A DNA stretch of 64,000 nucleotides from Bacteroidales bacterium. GTDB taxonomy: Bacteria; Bacteroidota; Bacteroidia; Bacteroidales; UBA932. A program made the translations under genes and the position numbers. How positions within the stretch are numbered: the stretch's first letter is position 1; every line of letters starts with the position of its first letter. Of the stretch, positions 25,609 to 34,317 are shown one piece after another. The stretch lies in the NCBI GenBank assembly GCA_004554455.1, contig SFMG01000006.1, positions 17,623-81,622 on the forward strand. The letters are read 5' to 3'. The notes beneath the pieces were generated by a model. The model saw only the letters and a program-made list of their open reading frames with translations, had not been told where the DNA came from and searched no databases.

Positions 25609-28190
25609 GAAGCATGAAACGAATCATGGTTGCGGCGCTTTCGCTGCTCTTTGCGACTGTCGGATGCAACAAGATTGCACCGGGTGCAGAGATTGTCCCC
25701 GAGGAGGAAAGCGCTGACGCCGTGATAGCGGGCAGAATGATCGTCCAGCTTTCCGAAGAGGCGGCGCAGCGAATGGAAAATGGGGAGGATGTGTTCCGCG
25801 GAGTGGATGTCATTTCGGCGGAAAGGCTCTATCCTTATGACGAAGAATGGGAGGAAAGACACAGGGCGTGGGGCCTCCATCAGTGGTATGTCCTTGATTA
25901 TGACGAGAGTATCCCATCCACAAAGGCCGCCGGAGATCTGGGTATGATTGACGGTGTGGTCTATGTGGAGCAGCCACGTGAAATCTACAGCACGGCAAGC
26001 GTACCGGACGATCCTTTCTTCAACCAGCAGTGGCATTACTACAACGACGGAAGCCTGGCTGCCTCTTATACTGCCGGCTGCGATATCAATGTACTGCCCG
26101 TATGGAACAATTACACCGGAGGCAGTTCCGACGTGATTGTGGCCATTATCGACGGCGGTATCGACCTCAGCCACGAGGACCTTTCGACAGTCTGCATACC
26201 GGGCGGCAGCGACGGAAGCAAGAACTTCGTAGATGACAGTTACTCCATAGTCGCCCACGACCACGGGACCCACGTCGCCGGAACGGTAGGCGCGATCAAC
26301 GGCAACGGAAAGGGTGTCTGCGGCGTTGCGGGCGGCCTGGACGGCAGCGGAGGCGTGAAGCTGCTTTCCTGCCAGATATTCCAATATGATCCGGAGACAA
26401 AAAAGGACAAGGGCGGCAATACCTACTCTGCAATGACATGGGCAGCCGACCACGGTGCCGTCATCGCCCAGAACAGCTGGGGCTACAAGTATAAGTCGGC
26501 TGCGGATGCCGCGGCGGGCGGAGTCGGATCGATGAAGACAGCCATAGACTACTTCATTGCGAACGCCGGTATGGACAAGAACGGCAAGCAGGTCGGCCCT
26601 ATGGCCGGCGGAGTCGTGATATTCGCTGCCGGCAACGACGGCTGGCCCAACGGCTGGCCCGCCAAATATGAGCCTGTCATAGCCGTGGGTGCCACAAACG
26701 GCTCTTTCAAGCGTTCTTCCTATTCGAATTACGGCTCCTGGGTGGATATATGCGCTCCGGGCGGAAATGCGGACGACGGCCATCTCATTTACAGCACCCT
26801 GCCCGGAAACTCGTATGGAAAGATGGAGGGCACGTCAATGGCCTGTCCTCACGTGTCGGGGGTGGCTGCGCTTCTGGTATCCTATTTCGGGGGTCCCGGC
26901 TTTACCAATGAAATGCTCAAGGAAAGGCTGCTCGGCGGAGTCCACAAGGGAGTCGTCCCTTCGAATGCCCAGATCGGCGATCTGGTGGATGCCCTCGGTG
27001 CCTTCGCCTATGGCGGGACGATAGCTCCGGAAAAGGTTTCGTCCTATGAGGCAGAGGTCATTTCCAACAACATAGTGTTTTCTGCCGTACTTCCTTCGGA
27101 TGAAGATGACGGCAAGGCCTGGGGACTGATGTTACTCGCCTCGGAGAACAGATCCGAACTTGCTGCCGCCGATCCGAAGAATCTCTCATCATCGGTGAGA
27201 AGCGCGACCGTCGTGGCCGGAGACGTGAAGGCCGGGGAAAGCCTGACGGGAATCATAGGAGGACTGAGGTTCTACACTGATTACCACGTGGCCGTATTGG
27301 CCTATGACTACAACGGCAATTATTCTTCCATATCGGAAATCGTCACGCTGAAGACCCTGGGCAACAATCCTCCGGACATTCTCTGCTCCGAGTCCCTGCC
27401 TCTCAGCATAAAGGCCCACGAGAGCGTCAGCTTCAATATCGAGCTCAGCGATCCGGACCTTCACAGCGTGAGCGTGGAATACCTTCCCGGCTCGGAAGCT
27501 TCCTGGATCACGAAGGTCAAAGACAATATTTGGCAGGTCAGCATCGACGGCAAGCTGGCAGAGTCCGGAGTCTATGAGGCCTTACTGACTGCCAGAGACA
27601 GTTACGGGGCTGAGTCGGAACTCGTGATAGGATATGAGATTCTCGAGAATCACGCGCCCGAAATCAGGACGGAAATGAACGACCTGGCCTTTGACGCCGT
27701 CGGCGCCAGGATGGCAATCGATATGGAAGATTATATCTACGACCCGGACGGGGAACGGCTCAAGTACAGCATCAGCATTTCCGACAGAAGTGTGCTCCAC
27801 ATCAACCCTAAGGATAATGTCTTGAATCTCACTACTTTGGACTATGGCAGGACGGATGTTGCAATCACCGCTTCGGATGCCCGCGGCCTGAGTTGCGTCT
27901 TCACTTTCCACGTGCTCATCCGCGACCCTGAATCCCCGGCCTCCATTTACCCAAGCCCGCTCGTGAAGGATGGGGAGGGCAGATATATGCTCCATATCAG
28001 CGGCAGTGCCCCGGCCGAGACCTATGTGAAGATCAGCTCGTCTTCCGGCAATGTCGTTTTCGAGGGCAAGGGCGAGTCCGATGCCTTCACTCCTTTCAAT
28101 GTGGATATGACTGCCTGCGCAGCCGGCCTCTATCGCGTGAGCGTAGAGATAGAAGGCAGGCGTACCGTAAGGGATATAGTCAAGCTTTAG
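25605..28190 (+). CDS. Subtilisin-like S8 serine protease, lipobox plus T9SS C-terminal domain (right arm)
   Basis: An 862-residue surface protease. The signal peptide ends in TVGC (Cys about 21). The propeptide (about 40-125) has EWEERHR and HQWY as in the left-arm enzyme. The S8 domain has Asp183 (AIIDGG), His220 (HDHGTH), oxyanion Asn in AAGND and Ser411 (GTSMACP). A fibronectin-like region (about 480-580) and cadherin/Ig-like repeats (about 580-780) follow. The protein ends in a T9SS-type domain from about IYPSP to DIVKL. ATG 25605 is used because it overlaps the previous stop; ATG 25614 is also possible. The PorV-like barrel gene follows after 46 bases. It is the closest match in the window to the protease at 4937-6952. 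Confidence 0.88.
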   Translation: MRSMKRIMVAALSLLFATVGCNKIAPGAEIVPEEESADAVIAGRMIVQLSEEAAQRMENGEDVFRGVDVISAERLYPYDEEWEERHRAWGLHQWYVLDYDESIPSTKAAGDLGMIDGVVYVEQPREIYSTASVPDDPFFNQQWHYYNDGSLAASYTAGCDINVLPVWNNYTGGSSDVIVAIIDGGIDLSHEDLSTVCIPGGSDGSKNFVDDSYSIVAHDHGTHVAGTVGAINGNGKGVCGVAGGLDGSGGVKLLSCQIFQYDPETKKDKGGNTYSAMTWAADHGAVIAQNSWGYKYKSAADAAAGGVGSMKTAIDYFIANAGMDKNGKQVGPMAGGVVIFAAGNDGWPNGWPAKYEPVIAVGATNGSFKRSSYSNYGSWVDICAPGGNADDGHLIYSTLPGNSYGKMEGTSMACPHVSGVAALLVSYFGGPGFTNEMLKERLLGGVHKGVVPSNAQIGDLVDALGAFAYGGTIAPEKVSSYEAEVISNNIVFSAVLPSDEDDGKAWGLMLLASENRSELAAADPKNLSSSVRSATVVAGDVKAGESLTGIIGGLRFYTDYHVAVLAYDYNGNYSSISEIVTLKTLGNNPPDILCSESLPLSIKAHESVSFNIELSDPDLHSVSVEYLPGSEASWITKVKDNIWQVSIDGKLAESGVYEALLTARDSYGAESELVIGYEILENHAPEIRTEMNDLAFDAVGARMAIDMEDYIYDPDGERLKYSISISDRSVLHINPKDNVLNLTTLDYGRTDVAITASDARGLSCVFTFHVLIRDPESPASIYPSPLVKDGEGRYMLHISGSAPAETYVKISSSSGNVVFEGKGESDAFTPFNVDMTACAAGLYRVSVEIEGRRTVRDIVKL

Positions 28191-28236
28191 TAATCTTCAA
28201 ATATTACTTGCTTAAGCTTCAAAATATGCTGAAACG

Positions 28237-29205
28237 ATGAAAATTAAAATCATATACGCAGCTTTGGCCGCAGCCCTGTTCACTTTCGGGACTCCTCTCG
28301 CCGCACAGGAGGATGCCGTTGCGGAAAGCAGCGCCGCCCTGCCTTTCACAGCCATACAGAGGGACCCGGTTTCCGCCGCGATGGGCGGCACCCTGCTGGG
28401 CTCTGCGGCTTCCGGAGCAGCTTCCGCCTGGTCCTCTTTTTCGAATCCGGCTGCATTGCCCTATTCGCAGGAGCGTTTTTCCGTGGGCCTGGCCTACCAG
28501 CTCTGGCAGCCGAGTTCGTCAAACAATCTTTGCCTTGGGGCAGGCGTGAACATCAAAGACAAATTCGGAGTGTCCGCCGGCCTTGCCCTGGGCCTGAATC
28601 CCGGCATTGCTTACGTTGACGACAGCGGCAATGTGGGAAAGACATTCAAGCCCACAGACCTGCAGGCCAACATAGGTTTTTCCTACCGCTTCGTGAGCTT
28701 TCTTTCCCTGGGTGTGAACGCCCGTTATGCGATGTCGGAACTGAGCCCGGAATACCGGCTCTCGGCCCTGCTTTTCGATGCATCCCTGATGGCCTCCCTG
28801 GGTGATTTTCAGCTTATGGCCGGGGTTTCCAACCTGGGTACCCGCGCTTCTTACGGCAAGTCCTCGGGCCTGTCCGTGAGCTATCCCGTGCCGTCTTCAC
28901 TGGATCTCGCCCTGTCCTGGTCCCGAGTATTCGGAGGGGATCACAAACTGGCCCTGGCAGCCGACGGCCGCTGGTACTTCTCCGGCTTCGGCATTGCCGC
29001 GTCCGCCGGCGCCTCCTACTGCTGGAGAGATATGCTCTCCTTCAGGGCGGGCTACCATTACGGCGCCCGTATGGACGCCGATTACGCCAGTCTGGGAGCG
29101 GGCGTGAAATTCTATGGCGTCGCACTGGACTTCACCATATTATTGGCAGGAAGCTCCAACCCTGTGGCGAATACCATAGCGGTCGGAGCTTCGTACAGTT
29201 TCTGA
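28237..29205 (+). CDS. PorV/PorQ family outer-membrane beta-barrel protein (right arm)
   Basis: A 322-residue protein with signal peptide (cleavage near LAAQ). The family pattern ALPFTAIQRDP..AAMGGTLLGS is close to that of the left-arm protein (ALPFSVIRQDP...AAMGGTYLAS), and the C-terminus ends in VGASYSF. It is probably an outer-membrane barrel assisting or anchoring the T9SS cargo protease encoded just upstream. No core T9SS genes (porK, L, M, N, sov) are in this window, so the secretion machine must be encoded elsewhere. The gene ends convergently with the nucleoside transporter, 12 bases away. Confidence 0.75.
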   Translation: MKIKIIYAALAAALFTFGTPLAAQEDAVAESSAALPFTAIQRDPVSAAMGGTLLGSAASGAASAWSSFSNPAALPYSQERFSVGLAYQLWQPSSSNNLCLGAGVNIKDKFGVSAGLALGLNPGIAYVDDSGNVGKTFKPTDLQANIGFSYRFVSFLSLGVNARYAMSELSPEYRLSALLFDASLMASLGDFQLMAGVSNLGTRASYGKSSGLSVSYPVPSSLDLALSWSRVFGGDHKLALAADGRWYFSGFGIAASAGASYCWRDMLSFRAGYHYGARMDADYASLGAGVKFYGVALDFTILLAGSSNPVANTIAVGASYSF

Positions 29206-29217
29206 TTATCTCAGGTC

Positions 29218-30444
29218 TCAGGCCTTTTCGACCTTTGTGGACGGGGCTTTGAAGAAGATGGCGAAGAGTACGGCAATCACGAGGGCATAGCCCGCAAAGA
29301 TGTACCAGGAATTCGGCCATCCGACATAATCCACGATGAAGCCGGCGGCGTAGGAGCCTATGAAGGCACCGAAGCCGTTGGTCATCATCATAAACACACC
29401 CTGGGCGCTGGCGCTGATGCTCTTCTCGGTCTCCTGTTCCACGAAGAGGGCTCCGGAGATGTTGAAGAAATCGAAGGCTACTCCATATACTATCATAGAG
29501 ATAATGAACATCCATACGCCCGGGCCGGGGTTGCCGCTGCCGAGCAGGCCGAAGCGGAATACCCAGGCAACCATCGAGATGAGCATAACCTTCTTGATGC
29601 CGAACTTCCTGAGGAAGAAAGGAATGAGGAGTATGCAGAGGGCCTCGGAAATCTGGGAGAGGGAAATGAGCATCACGGAGTGCTTGACGCCGAAGGTGTT
29701 CTGGTAGATCTCCTGCTCGCCGAAACTCTTTATGTAGCCGTCGGCGAAGGTGTTGGTAACCTGCAGGCACATGCCCAGGAGCATTGAGAAAATGAAGAAT
29801 ATGGCCATTTTCTTCTCCTTGAAGAGACTGAAGGCCTTCAGGCCGAGTTTCTCGACGAGGCTCTGTTCACCCGATACCGGCTTTACAGGGCACTTAGGCA
29901 TCGTGAATGCGAAGATGGCAAGTATCACGCTGAGTCCGGCGGAGAGCCAGAGCTGTACGTGGCTCTGGGAGAAGCCCAGCAGGTCCACGGCCCACATGGA
30001 GGCGATGAAGCCTATGGTGCCCCACACCCTCAGAGGCGGGAAGTCCTTGACCGGGTCGAGCCCGACGGCGTAGAGGGCGTTGTAGCCCACCGTGTTGTTG
30101 AGCGCGATGGTAGGCATAAAGAACAGCACGGCGCCGAGCATCATAGGATATATGGCTGCATAGCTGGTCATGAAAGATGCGCCGACCAGGAAGGCGGCGG
30201 TCAGGAAGTGGCAGAGCCCGAATACTTTCTGGGCCTGCATCCACCTGTCTGCGACTATGCCCATAAGCGTAGGCATAAAAATGGAGGCAATGCCCTGAAG
30301 GGCGTAGAAACTGCCTATCTGCACTGGGGTGAAGCCGAGCTTGCCGCCCAGATAGGAACCGAGGGAAATGAGCCACGCTCCCCATGCGCCGAATTCCAGA
30401 AAGTTCAGAATTCCGATCTTGATACGAATAGATGTTGTCTTCAT
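29218..30444 (-). CDS. MFS nucleoside:H+ symporter (NupG/XapB type)
   Basis: A 408-residue inner-membrane transporter with about 12 hydrophobic segments, of the nucleoside:H+ symporter family. Recognisable features are LNFLEFGAWGAWLISLG near the N-terminus, VADRWM after the second segment, and LRVWGTIGFI before the fifth. It should import nucleosides by proton symport. ATG 30444 is chosen over GTG 30447. It is transcribed divergently from tgt, with its own -7 element (30495-30502) and a short leader hairpin (30469-30489). Confidence 0.85.
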   Translation of the reverse strand: MKTTSIRIKIGILNFLEFGAWGAWLISLGSYLGGKLGFTPVQIGSFYALQGIASIFMPTLMGIVADRWMQAQKVFGLCHFLTAAFLVGASFMTSYAAIYPMMLGAVLFFMPTIALNNTVGYNALYAVGLDPVKDFPPLRVWGTIGFIASMWAVDLLGFSQSHVQLWLSAGLSVILAIFAFTMPKCPVKPVSGEQSLVEKLGLKAFSLFKEKKMAIFFIFSMLLGMCLQVTNTFADGYIKSFGEQEIYQNTFGVKHSVMLISLSQISEALCILLIPFFLRKFGIKKVMLISMVAWVFRFGLLGSGNPGPGVWMFIISMIVYGVAFDFFNISGALFVEQETEKSISASAQGVFMMMTNGFGAFIGSYAAGFIVDYVGWPNSWYIFAGYALVIAVLFAIFFKAPSTKVEKA

Positions 30445-30555
30445 CACTGGTCTTTTGTGGTTTCAAGCTGCCGCCTTTGGGACGCGGCAACGGGCAAAGA
30501 TACAAGAATTCACGCAACTTTTACTATATTTGGCGTCTGATTTATTGTAGTATAT
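30445..30555. promoter_or_regulatory. Divergent promoter region, nucleoside transporter / tgt
   Basis: TATCTTTG on the minus strand (30495-30502) faces the transporter and TATATTTG on the plus strand (30525-30532) faces tgt. Both match TAnnTTTG, and neither has a clear -33 TTTG. The transporter leader contains a six-base stem (TGCCGC 30469-30474 / GCGGCA 30484-30489). Confidence 0.6.
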
Positions 30556-31692
30556 ATGACTTTCAGATTCACCAGGACGGCCACGGATCCGAACAGTGCG
30601 GCCAGATGCGGAGTGCTTGAAACGGCGCACGGCAGCATCAGGACCCCCATTTTCATGCCTGTCGGAACGGTCGGTTCGGTAAAGGGAGTTTACCATAGGG
30701 ACCTCAAGGAGGACATAGGCGCCGAGATCATACTCGGCAACACATATCATCTCTACCTGCGCCCGGGGCTTGACATATTGCGCAAGGCGGGCGGACTGCA
30801 CCGCTTCGAGAGCTGGGACAGGCCCATACTCACGGACAGCGGCGGTTTCCAGGTCTTCTCCCTTACCGGAATACGCAAGCTCAGCGAAGAGGGCTGCACC
30901 TTCAGCAGCCATATAGACGGTTCCCGCCACTGCTTCACCCCCGAGAACAATGTGGACACCCAGAGGATAATAGGGGCGGACATAATGATGGCCCTGGACG
31001 AGTGCTGTCCGGGCGACGCCGATATCAAGTACGCGCGCAAGTCCCTGAACCTCACCAAGAACTGGCTCGAAAGATGGAACCGCAAGTTCCGCGAGAGCGA
31101 TCCGGTTTATGACTATGAGCAGACTTTCTTCCCTATAATCCAGGGCTGCGTCTATCCCGAGCTCCGCGTCGAGGCGGCTGAACATGCGCTGCAGTTCGCG
31201 GATGCCGGAATCGCGATAGGCGGCCTGGCCGTGGGAGAGCCTACCGAGCAGATGTACGAAATGCTGGAAGTGCTCAATCCCGTGATTCCGCAGGACAAGG
31301 CCCGCTATCTTATGGGCGTGGGAACCCCGGCCAACATACTCGAAGCCATTGCCAGGGGAGTGGATATGTTCGACTGCGTGATGCCGACCCGCAACGGCCG
31401 CAACGGAATGCTTTTCACCTGGAACGGCATAATGAACATGCGCAACGCCAAGTGGGCTGACGATTTCAGCGAACTGGACCCATCGGGCAGCTCCTTCGTG
31501 GACCACAGCTACACCAGGGCCTATGTGCGCCATCTCTTCGTGGCAGGGGAAATGTTCGCGGCGCAGATAGCCAGCGAACACAACCTGGCCTTCTATCTGG
31601 ATCTGGTCAGGGAGGCCCGCAAACATATAGAGGCCGGCGACTTCGCCGCCTGGAAGGACGTGACGGTCAAGAGAATAAGTCAAAGACTGTAG
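30556..31692 (+). CDS. tgt: tRNA-guanine transglycosylase (queuine tRNA-ribosyltransferase)
   Basis: A 378-residue enzyme that exchanges guanine 34 in GUN-anticodon tRNAs for a queuosine precursor. Family motifs are clear: GNTYHL, LTDSGGFQVFSL (substrate-binding Asp), IGGLAVGE and FDCVMPTRNGRNG (nucleophile Asp). The C-terminal zinc site is unusual: the CxCxxC of the Escherichia coli enzyme is replaced by GSSFVD before the conserved SYTRAY, although the later His in SEHNLAFY is kept. First gene of a five-gene plus-strand run; lptF/G starts four bases later. Confidence 0.95.
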   Translation: MTFRFTRTATDPNSAARCGVLETAHGSIRTPIFMPVGTVGSVKGVYHRDLKEDIGAEIILGNTYHLYLRPGLDILRKAGGLHRFESWDRPILTDSGGFQVFSLTGIRKLSEEGCTFSSHIDGSRHCFTPENNVDTQRIIGADIMMALDECCPGDADIKYARKSLNLTKNWLERWNRKFRESDPVYDYEQTFFPIIQGCVYPELRVEAAEHALQFADAGIAIGGLAVGEPTEQMYEMLEVLNPVIPQDKARYLMGVGTPANILEAIARGVDMFDCVMPTRNGRNGMLFTWNGIMNMRNAKWADDFSELDPSGSSFVDHSYTRAYVRHLFVAGEMFAAQIASEHNLAFYLDLVREARKHIEAGDFAAWKDVTVKRISQRL

Positions 31693-31695
31693 GCA

Positions 31696-32790
31696 ATGAA
31701 GAATCTGAGGCTGAGAATACTGGACCGCTACATAATGAGGAAGTTCATCTTTACCTTCCTCGGCTCCATCGTGATGATAGTGGGCATCATCATCATCTTC
31801 GACATCAGCGAGCACATAGACGACTTCGTCAGCCGTCAGGCCCCGCTCAGGGCCGTGGTCCTGGACTTCTACCTGAACCTGATCCCGTACTATGTGAATA
31901 TGTTCAGCCCTCTTTTCGTTTTCATTACGGTGATCATATTCACGTCCAGGATGGCCGCTAATTCCGAATTCATAGCCATATTGTCCTGCGGCATCAGTTT
32001 CCGCCGCCTGCTGCTGCCCTATATGCTTTCGGCCCTGATGATTTTCGCACTGTCGCTCTCGCTGAACCATTTCGTCATCCCGAGGGCAAATGTGAGGCGC
32101 ATCCAGTTCGAAGCCAAGTACATAAAGGATTCGGACCACAACTTCAACCGCAATATCCATTACCAGATATCCCCGGGCGAATTCGCCTATGTGGAGTCTT
32201 TCAGCAACTGGAACAACACGGCCTACAAGTTCACCCTCGAGAAAGTGGATGGCAACCGCCTCGTATCCAAGATCAGCGCTGAGAGTGCCGTGTGGGACAC
32301 CGTAAACTGCAGTTGGCGGCTCAAGAAATATTTCATACGCGAATACAGCGAAGGCCTTGAAGACAAGATACGCAGCGGCGCCCAGCTCGACACCGTGATC
32401 AATCTTACCGCCGACGATTTCAAACGCAACAAAAAGACGGTCACTACCCTGCCCCGCAACGATCTCAACAATCTGATACAGACGCAGAAACTGCGTGGAG
32501 ATGCGAACGTGAACCAGAGTCTCATCGAGAAGCACACCCGCACGGCGCTTCCGTTCTCGGCCTTCATACTCACCATAATGGGCGTCGCGCTCTCTTCCCG
32601 CAAGAAGAGGGGCGGCATAGGCGTCAACATCGCCGTCGGCATAGCCCTGGCCTTCACTTACATATTGTTCCTCCGTTTCAGCGAAATGTTTGTATATACG
32701 GACACCCTGCCGCCGTTCGTAGCCTTGTGGCTGCCGAATCTGATATATGCGGTCATCGCAGGGGCACTGTACCGTATGGCTCCAAAATAA
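31696..32790 (+). CDS. LptF/LptG family lipopolysaccharide export permease
   Basis: A 364-residue inner-membrane protein of the YjgP/YjgQ family, a permease subunit of the LptB2FG transporter that extracts lipopolysaccharide toward the outer membrane. It starts with LDRYIMRKFIFTF. Three N-terminal membrane segments, a periplasmic beta-jellyroll (about 130-260) and three C-terminal segments are visible, including GGIGVNIAVGIAL. A second family member at 58572 is fused to fmt. Whether this one is LptF or LptG cannot be decided. It is four bases after tgt. Confidence 0.88.
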   Translation: MKNLRLRILDRYIMRKFIFTFLGSIVMIVGIIIIFDISEHIDDFVSRQAPLRAVVLDFYLNLIPYYVNMFSPLFVFITVIIFTSRMAANSEFIAILSCGISFRRLLLPYMLSALMIFALSLSLNHFVIPRANVRRIQFEAKYIKDSDHNFNRNIHYQISPGEFAYVESFSNWNNTAYKFTLEKVDGNRLVSKISAESAVWDTVNCSWRLKKYFIREYSEGLEDKIRSGAQLDTVINLTADDFKRNKKTVTTLPRNDLNNLIQTQKLRGDANVNQSLIEKHTRTALPFSAFILTIMGVALSSRKKRGGIGVNIAVGIALAFTYILFLRFSEMFVYTDTLPPFVALWLPNLIYAVIAGALYRMAPK

Positions 32791-32797
32791 AAGTGAT

Positions 32798-34291
32798 ATG
32801 CTTAGAAAAATCAGGACGACTCTCGCCATTCTTTTCTGCTTTGCCGTTGCTCTGCTGTTTCTCGACTTCAGTGGCAGCATCCACGCATGGCTTGGCTGGA
32901 TGGCGAAAGTGCAGTTTTTCCCGGCCGTTCTGGCCCTGAATTTCATCGTCGTTGCGGCCTTGCTGCTGCTCACCTTCGTGTTCGGCAGGGTTTACTGTTC
33001 GGTAATATGCCCTCTGGGCGTATTTCAGGACGCGGTTTCCTGGCTCAGGGGCCGTCTGCGCAAGAAGGACCGCTTCCGCTTCCGTTTCCGCAAGGAGCAC
33101 CGCCTGCTCCGCTACGGGGTGCTGCTGGCCTTCGTGCTTGCCTTCATCTTCGGCGCCGGCTGTTTCGCTGCCCTGATAGAGCCGTACAGCGCCTTCGGAC
33201 GCATGATGAATGCCCTGGCCGCCCCGCTCTGGCAGTGGACGAACAATGGGCTTGCCGCAATCAGCGAGCATTTCTCCTCATACGCCTTCTATAATAAAGA
33301 GGTATGGCTGCGCAGTCTTCCGCTGCTCATAGTTTCGCTGCTGACCCTCGTGGTGCTCGTCGTACTCGCCTGGGTAGGCGGCCGCAGCTGGTGTAACAAT
33401 ATATGCCCTGTCGGCACCATACTGGGCAGCGTTTCCCGCTATTCGCTCTTCGGTCCGAAAATAGACGCCGGCAAATGCGTGGGCTGCCATCTCTGCGACA
33501 GGCAGTGCAAGGCCTCCTGCATAAATTCCGCAGAGCACAAGGTGGATACGAGCCGCTGCGTCGCCTGCTTCGACTGCGTGGACAGCTGCCATCACGGGGC
33601 CATCAGATACGGCTTCCGCTACGGGCGCAAGCCGACCAAAGCCACTAATCCCGACAGCACCAAACGCGCCTTCCTGAGCGCCACGGCACTCGTGGCCGGC
33701 TCCGCCATGCTCAAGGCCCAGGATTTCGGCGGCGACGGCGGTCTCGCGCCAGTTGTCGCAAAACAGAGTCCAAAGCGGGATACCCGCATCACCCCTCCGG
33801 GTTCTGTGAGTCTGGACAATATGGCCAGGCATTGCATTTCCTGCCAGCTTTGCGTGAGCGTATGCCCCAATGACGTGCTCCGACCTTCGTCCTCGCTGCT
33901 GAATCTGATGCAGCCGGAGCTTTCCTTCGACAGGGGTTGGTGCCGTCCGGAGTGTACCCGCTGCTCCGAAGTATGCCCTGCAGGCGCCATATTGAAGATA
34001 AGTCGCGAAGAGAAGAGTGCCATACATGTGGGCCACGCGGTGGTGGATATATGGACCTGCGTCACGGCTAACGGCGAGAGCTGCGGCAACTGTGCCCGCC
34101 ACTGTCCGGCCGGCGCCATACGTATGGTTCAGAACGAATTCGATCCGGAGGGCCCGAGGACGCCTTCGGTCAACGAAGAGCGTTGCCTGGGTTGCGGCGC
34201 CTGCGAATATGTCTGCCCTGTAAGGCCGTTGAGCGCCATACACGTAGAGGGCAACGTCGTGCACCACGACGAAAGGAACGAAAGCAAGTAG
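32798..34291 (+). CDS. Membrane polyferredoxin, NapH/NosR-like 4Fe-4S protein
   Basis: A 497-residue membrane protein. The N-terminal half has about four to five hydrophobic segments and two CxxxCP motifs (CSVICPLG about 68, CNNICPVG about 205) typical of NapH/NosR/RdxA electron-transfer proteins. The C-terminal half carries several 4Fe-4S motifs: CVGCHLCDRQC, CVACFDCVDSC, CISCQLCVSVCP, CTRCSEVCP, CGNCARHCP and CLGCGACEYVCP. A twin-arginine-free hydrophobic stretch at about 300 may re-enter the membrane. The ATG at 32798, after the lptF/G stop, is preferred over an overlapping upstream frame. It probably moves electrons from the quinone pool to the exported aldo/keto reductase encoded next. 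Confidence 0.8.
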   Translation: MLRKIRTTLAILFCFAVALLFLDFSGSIHAWLGWMAKVQFFPAVLALNFIVVAALLLLTFVFGRVYCSVICPLGVFQDAVSWLRGRLRKKDRFRFRFRKEHRLLRYGVLLAFVLAFIFGAGCFAALIEPYSAFGRMMNALAAPLWQWTNNGLAAISEHFSSYAFYNKEVWLRSLPLLIVSLLTLVVLVVLAWVGGRSWCNNICPVGTILGSVSRYSLFGPKIDAGKCVGCHLCDRQCKASCINSAEHKVDTSRCVACFDCVDSCHHGAIRYGFRYGRKPTKATNPDSTKRAFLSATALVAGSAMLKAQDFGGDGGLAPVVAKQSPKRDTRITPPGSVSLDNMARHCISCQLCVSVCPNDVLRPSSSLLNLMQPELSFDRGWCRPECTRCSEVCPAGAILKISREEKSAIHVGHAVVDIWTCVTANGESCGNCARHCPAGAIRMVQNEFDPEGPRTPSVNEERCLGCGACEYVCPVRPLSAIHVEGNVVHHDERNESK

Positions 34292-34317
34292 ATATACATT
34301 CATATAGCCAAAGATAT

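Noticed and set aside
25581..26783. 400-codon minus-strand frame opposite the S8 protease
   Set aside because: Antisense to a protein with an intact catalytic triad; no domain recognised.
4029..29205. Glycan utilisation locus (classic PUL)
   Set aside because: SusCD pairs invite this label, but no glycoside hydrolase, polysaccharide lyase, sulfatase or hybrid two-component/ECF regulator is present.
30463..32973. 836-codon open frame on the minus strand opposite tgt and the LptF/G permease
   Set aside because: Both plus-strand genes are certain. The antisense frame has no recognisable domain and a composition typical of a GC-rich shadow.
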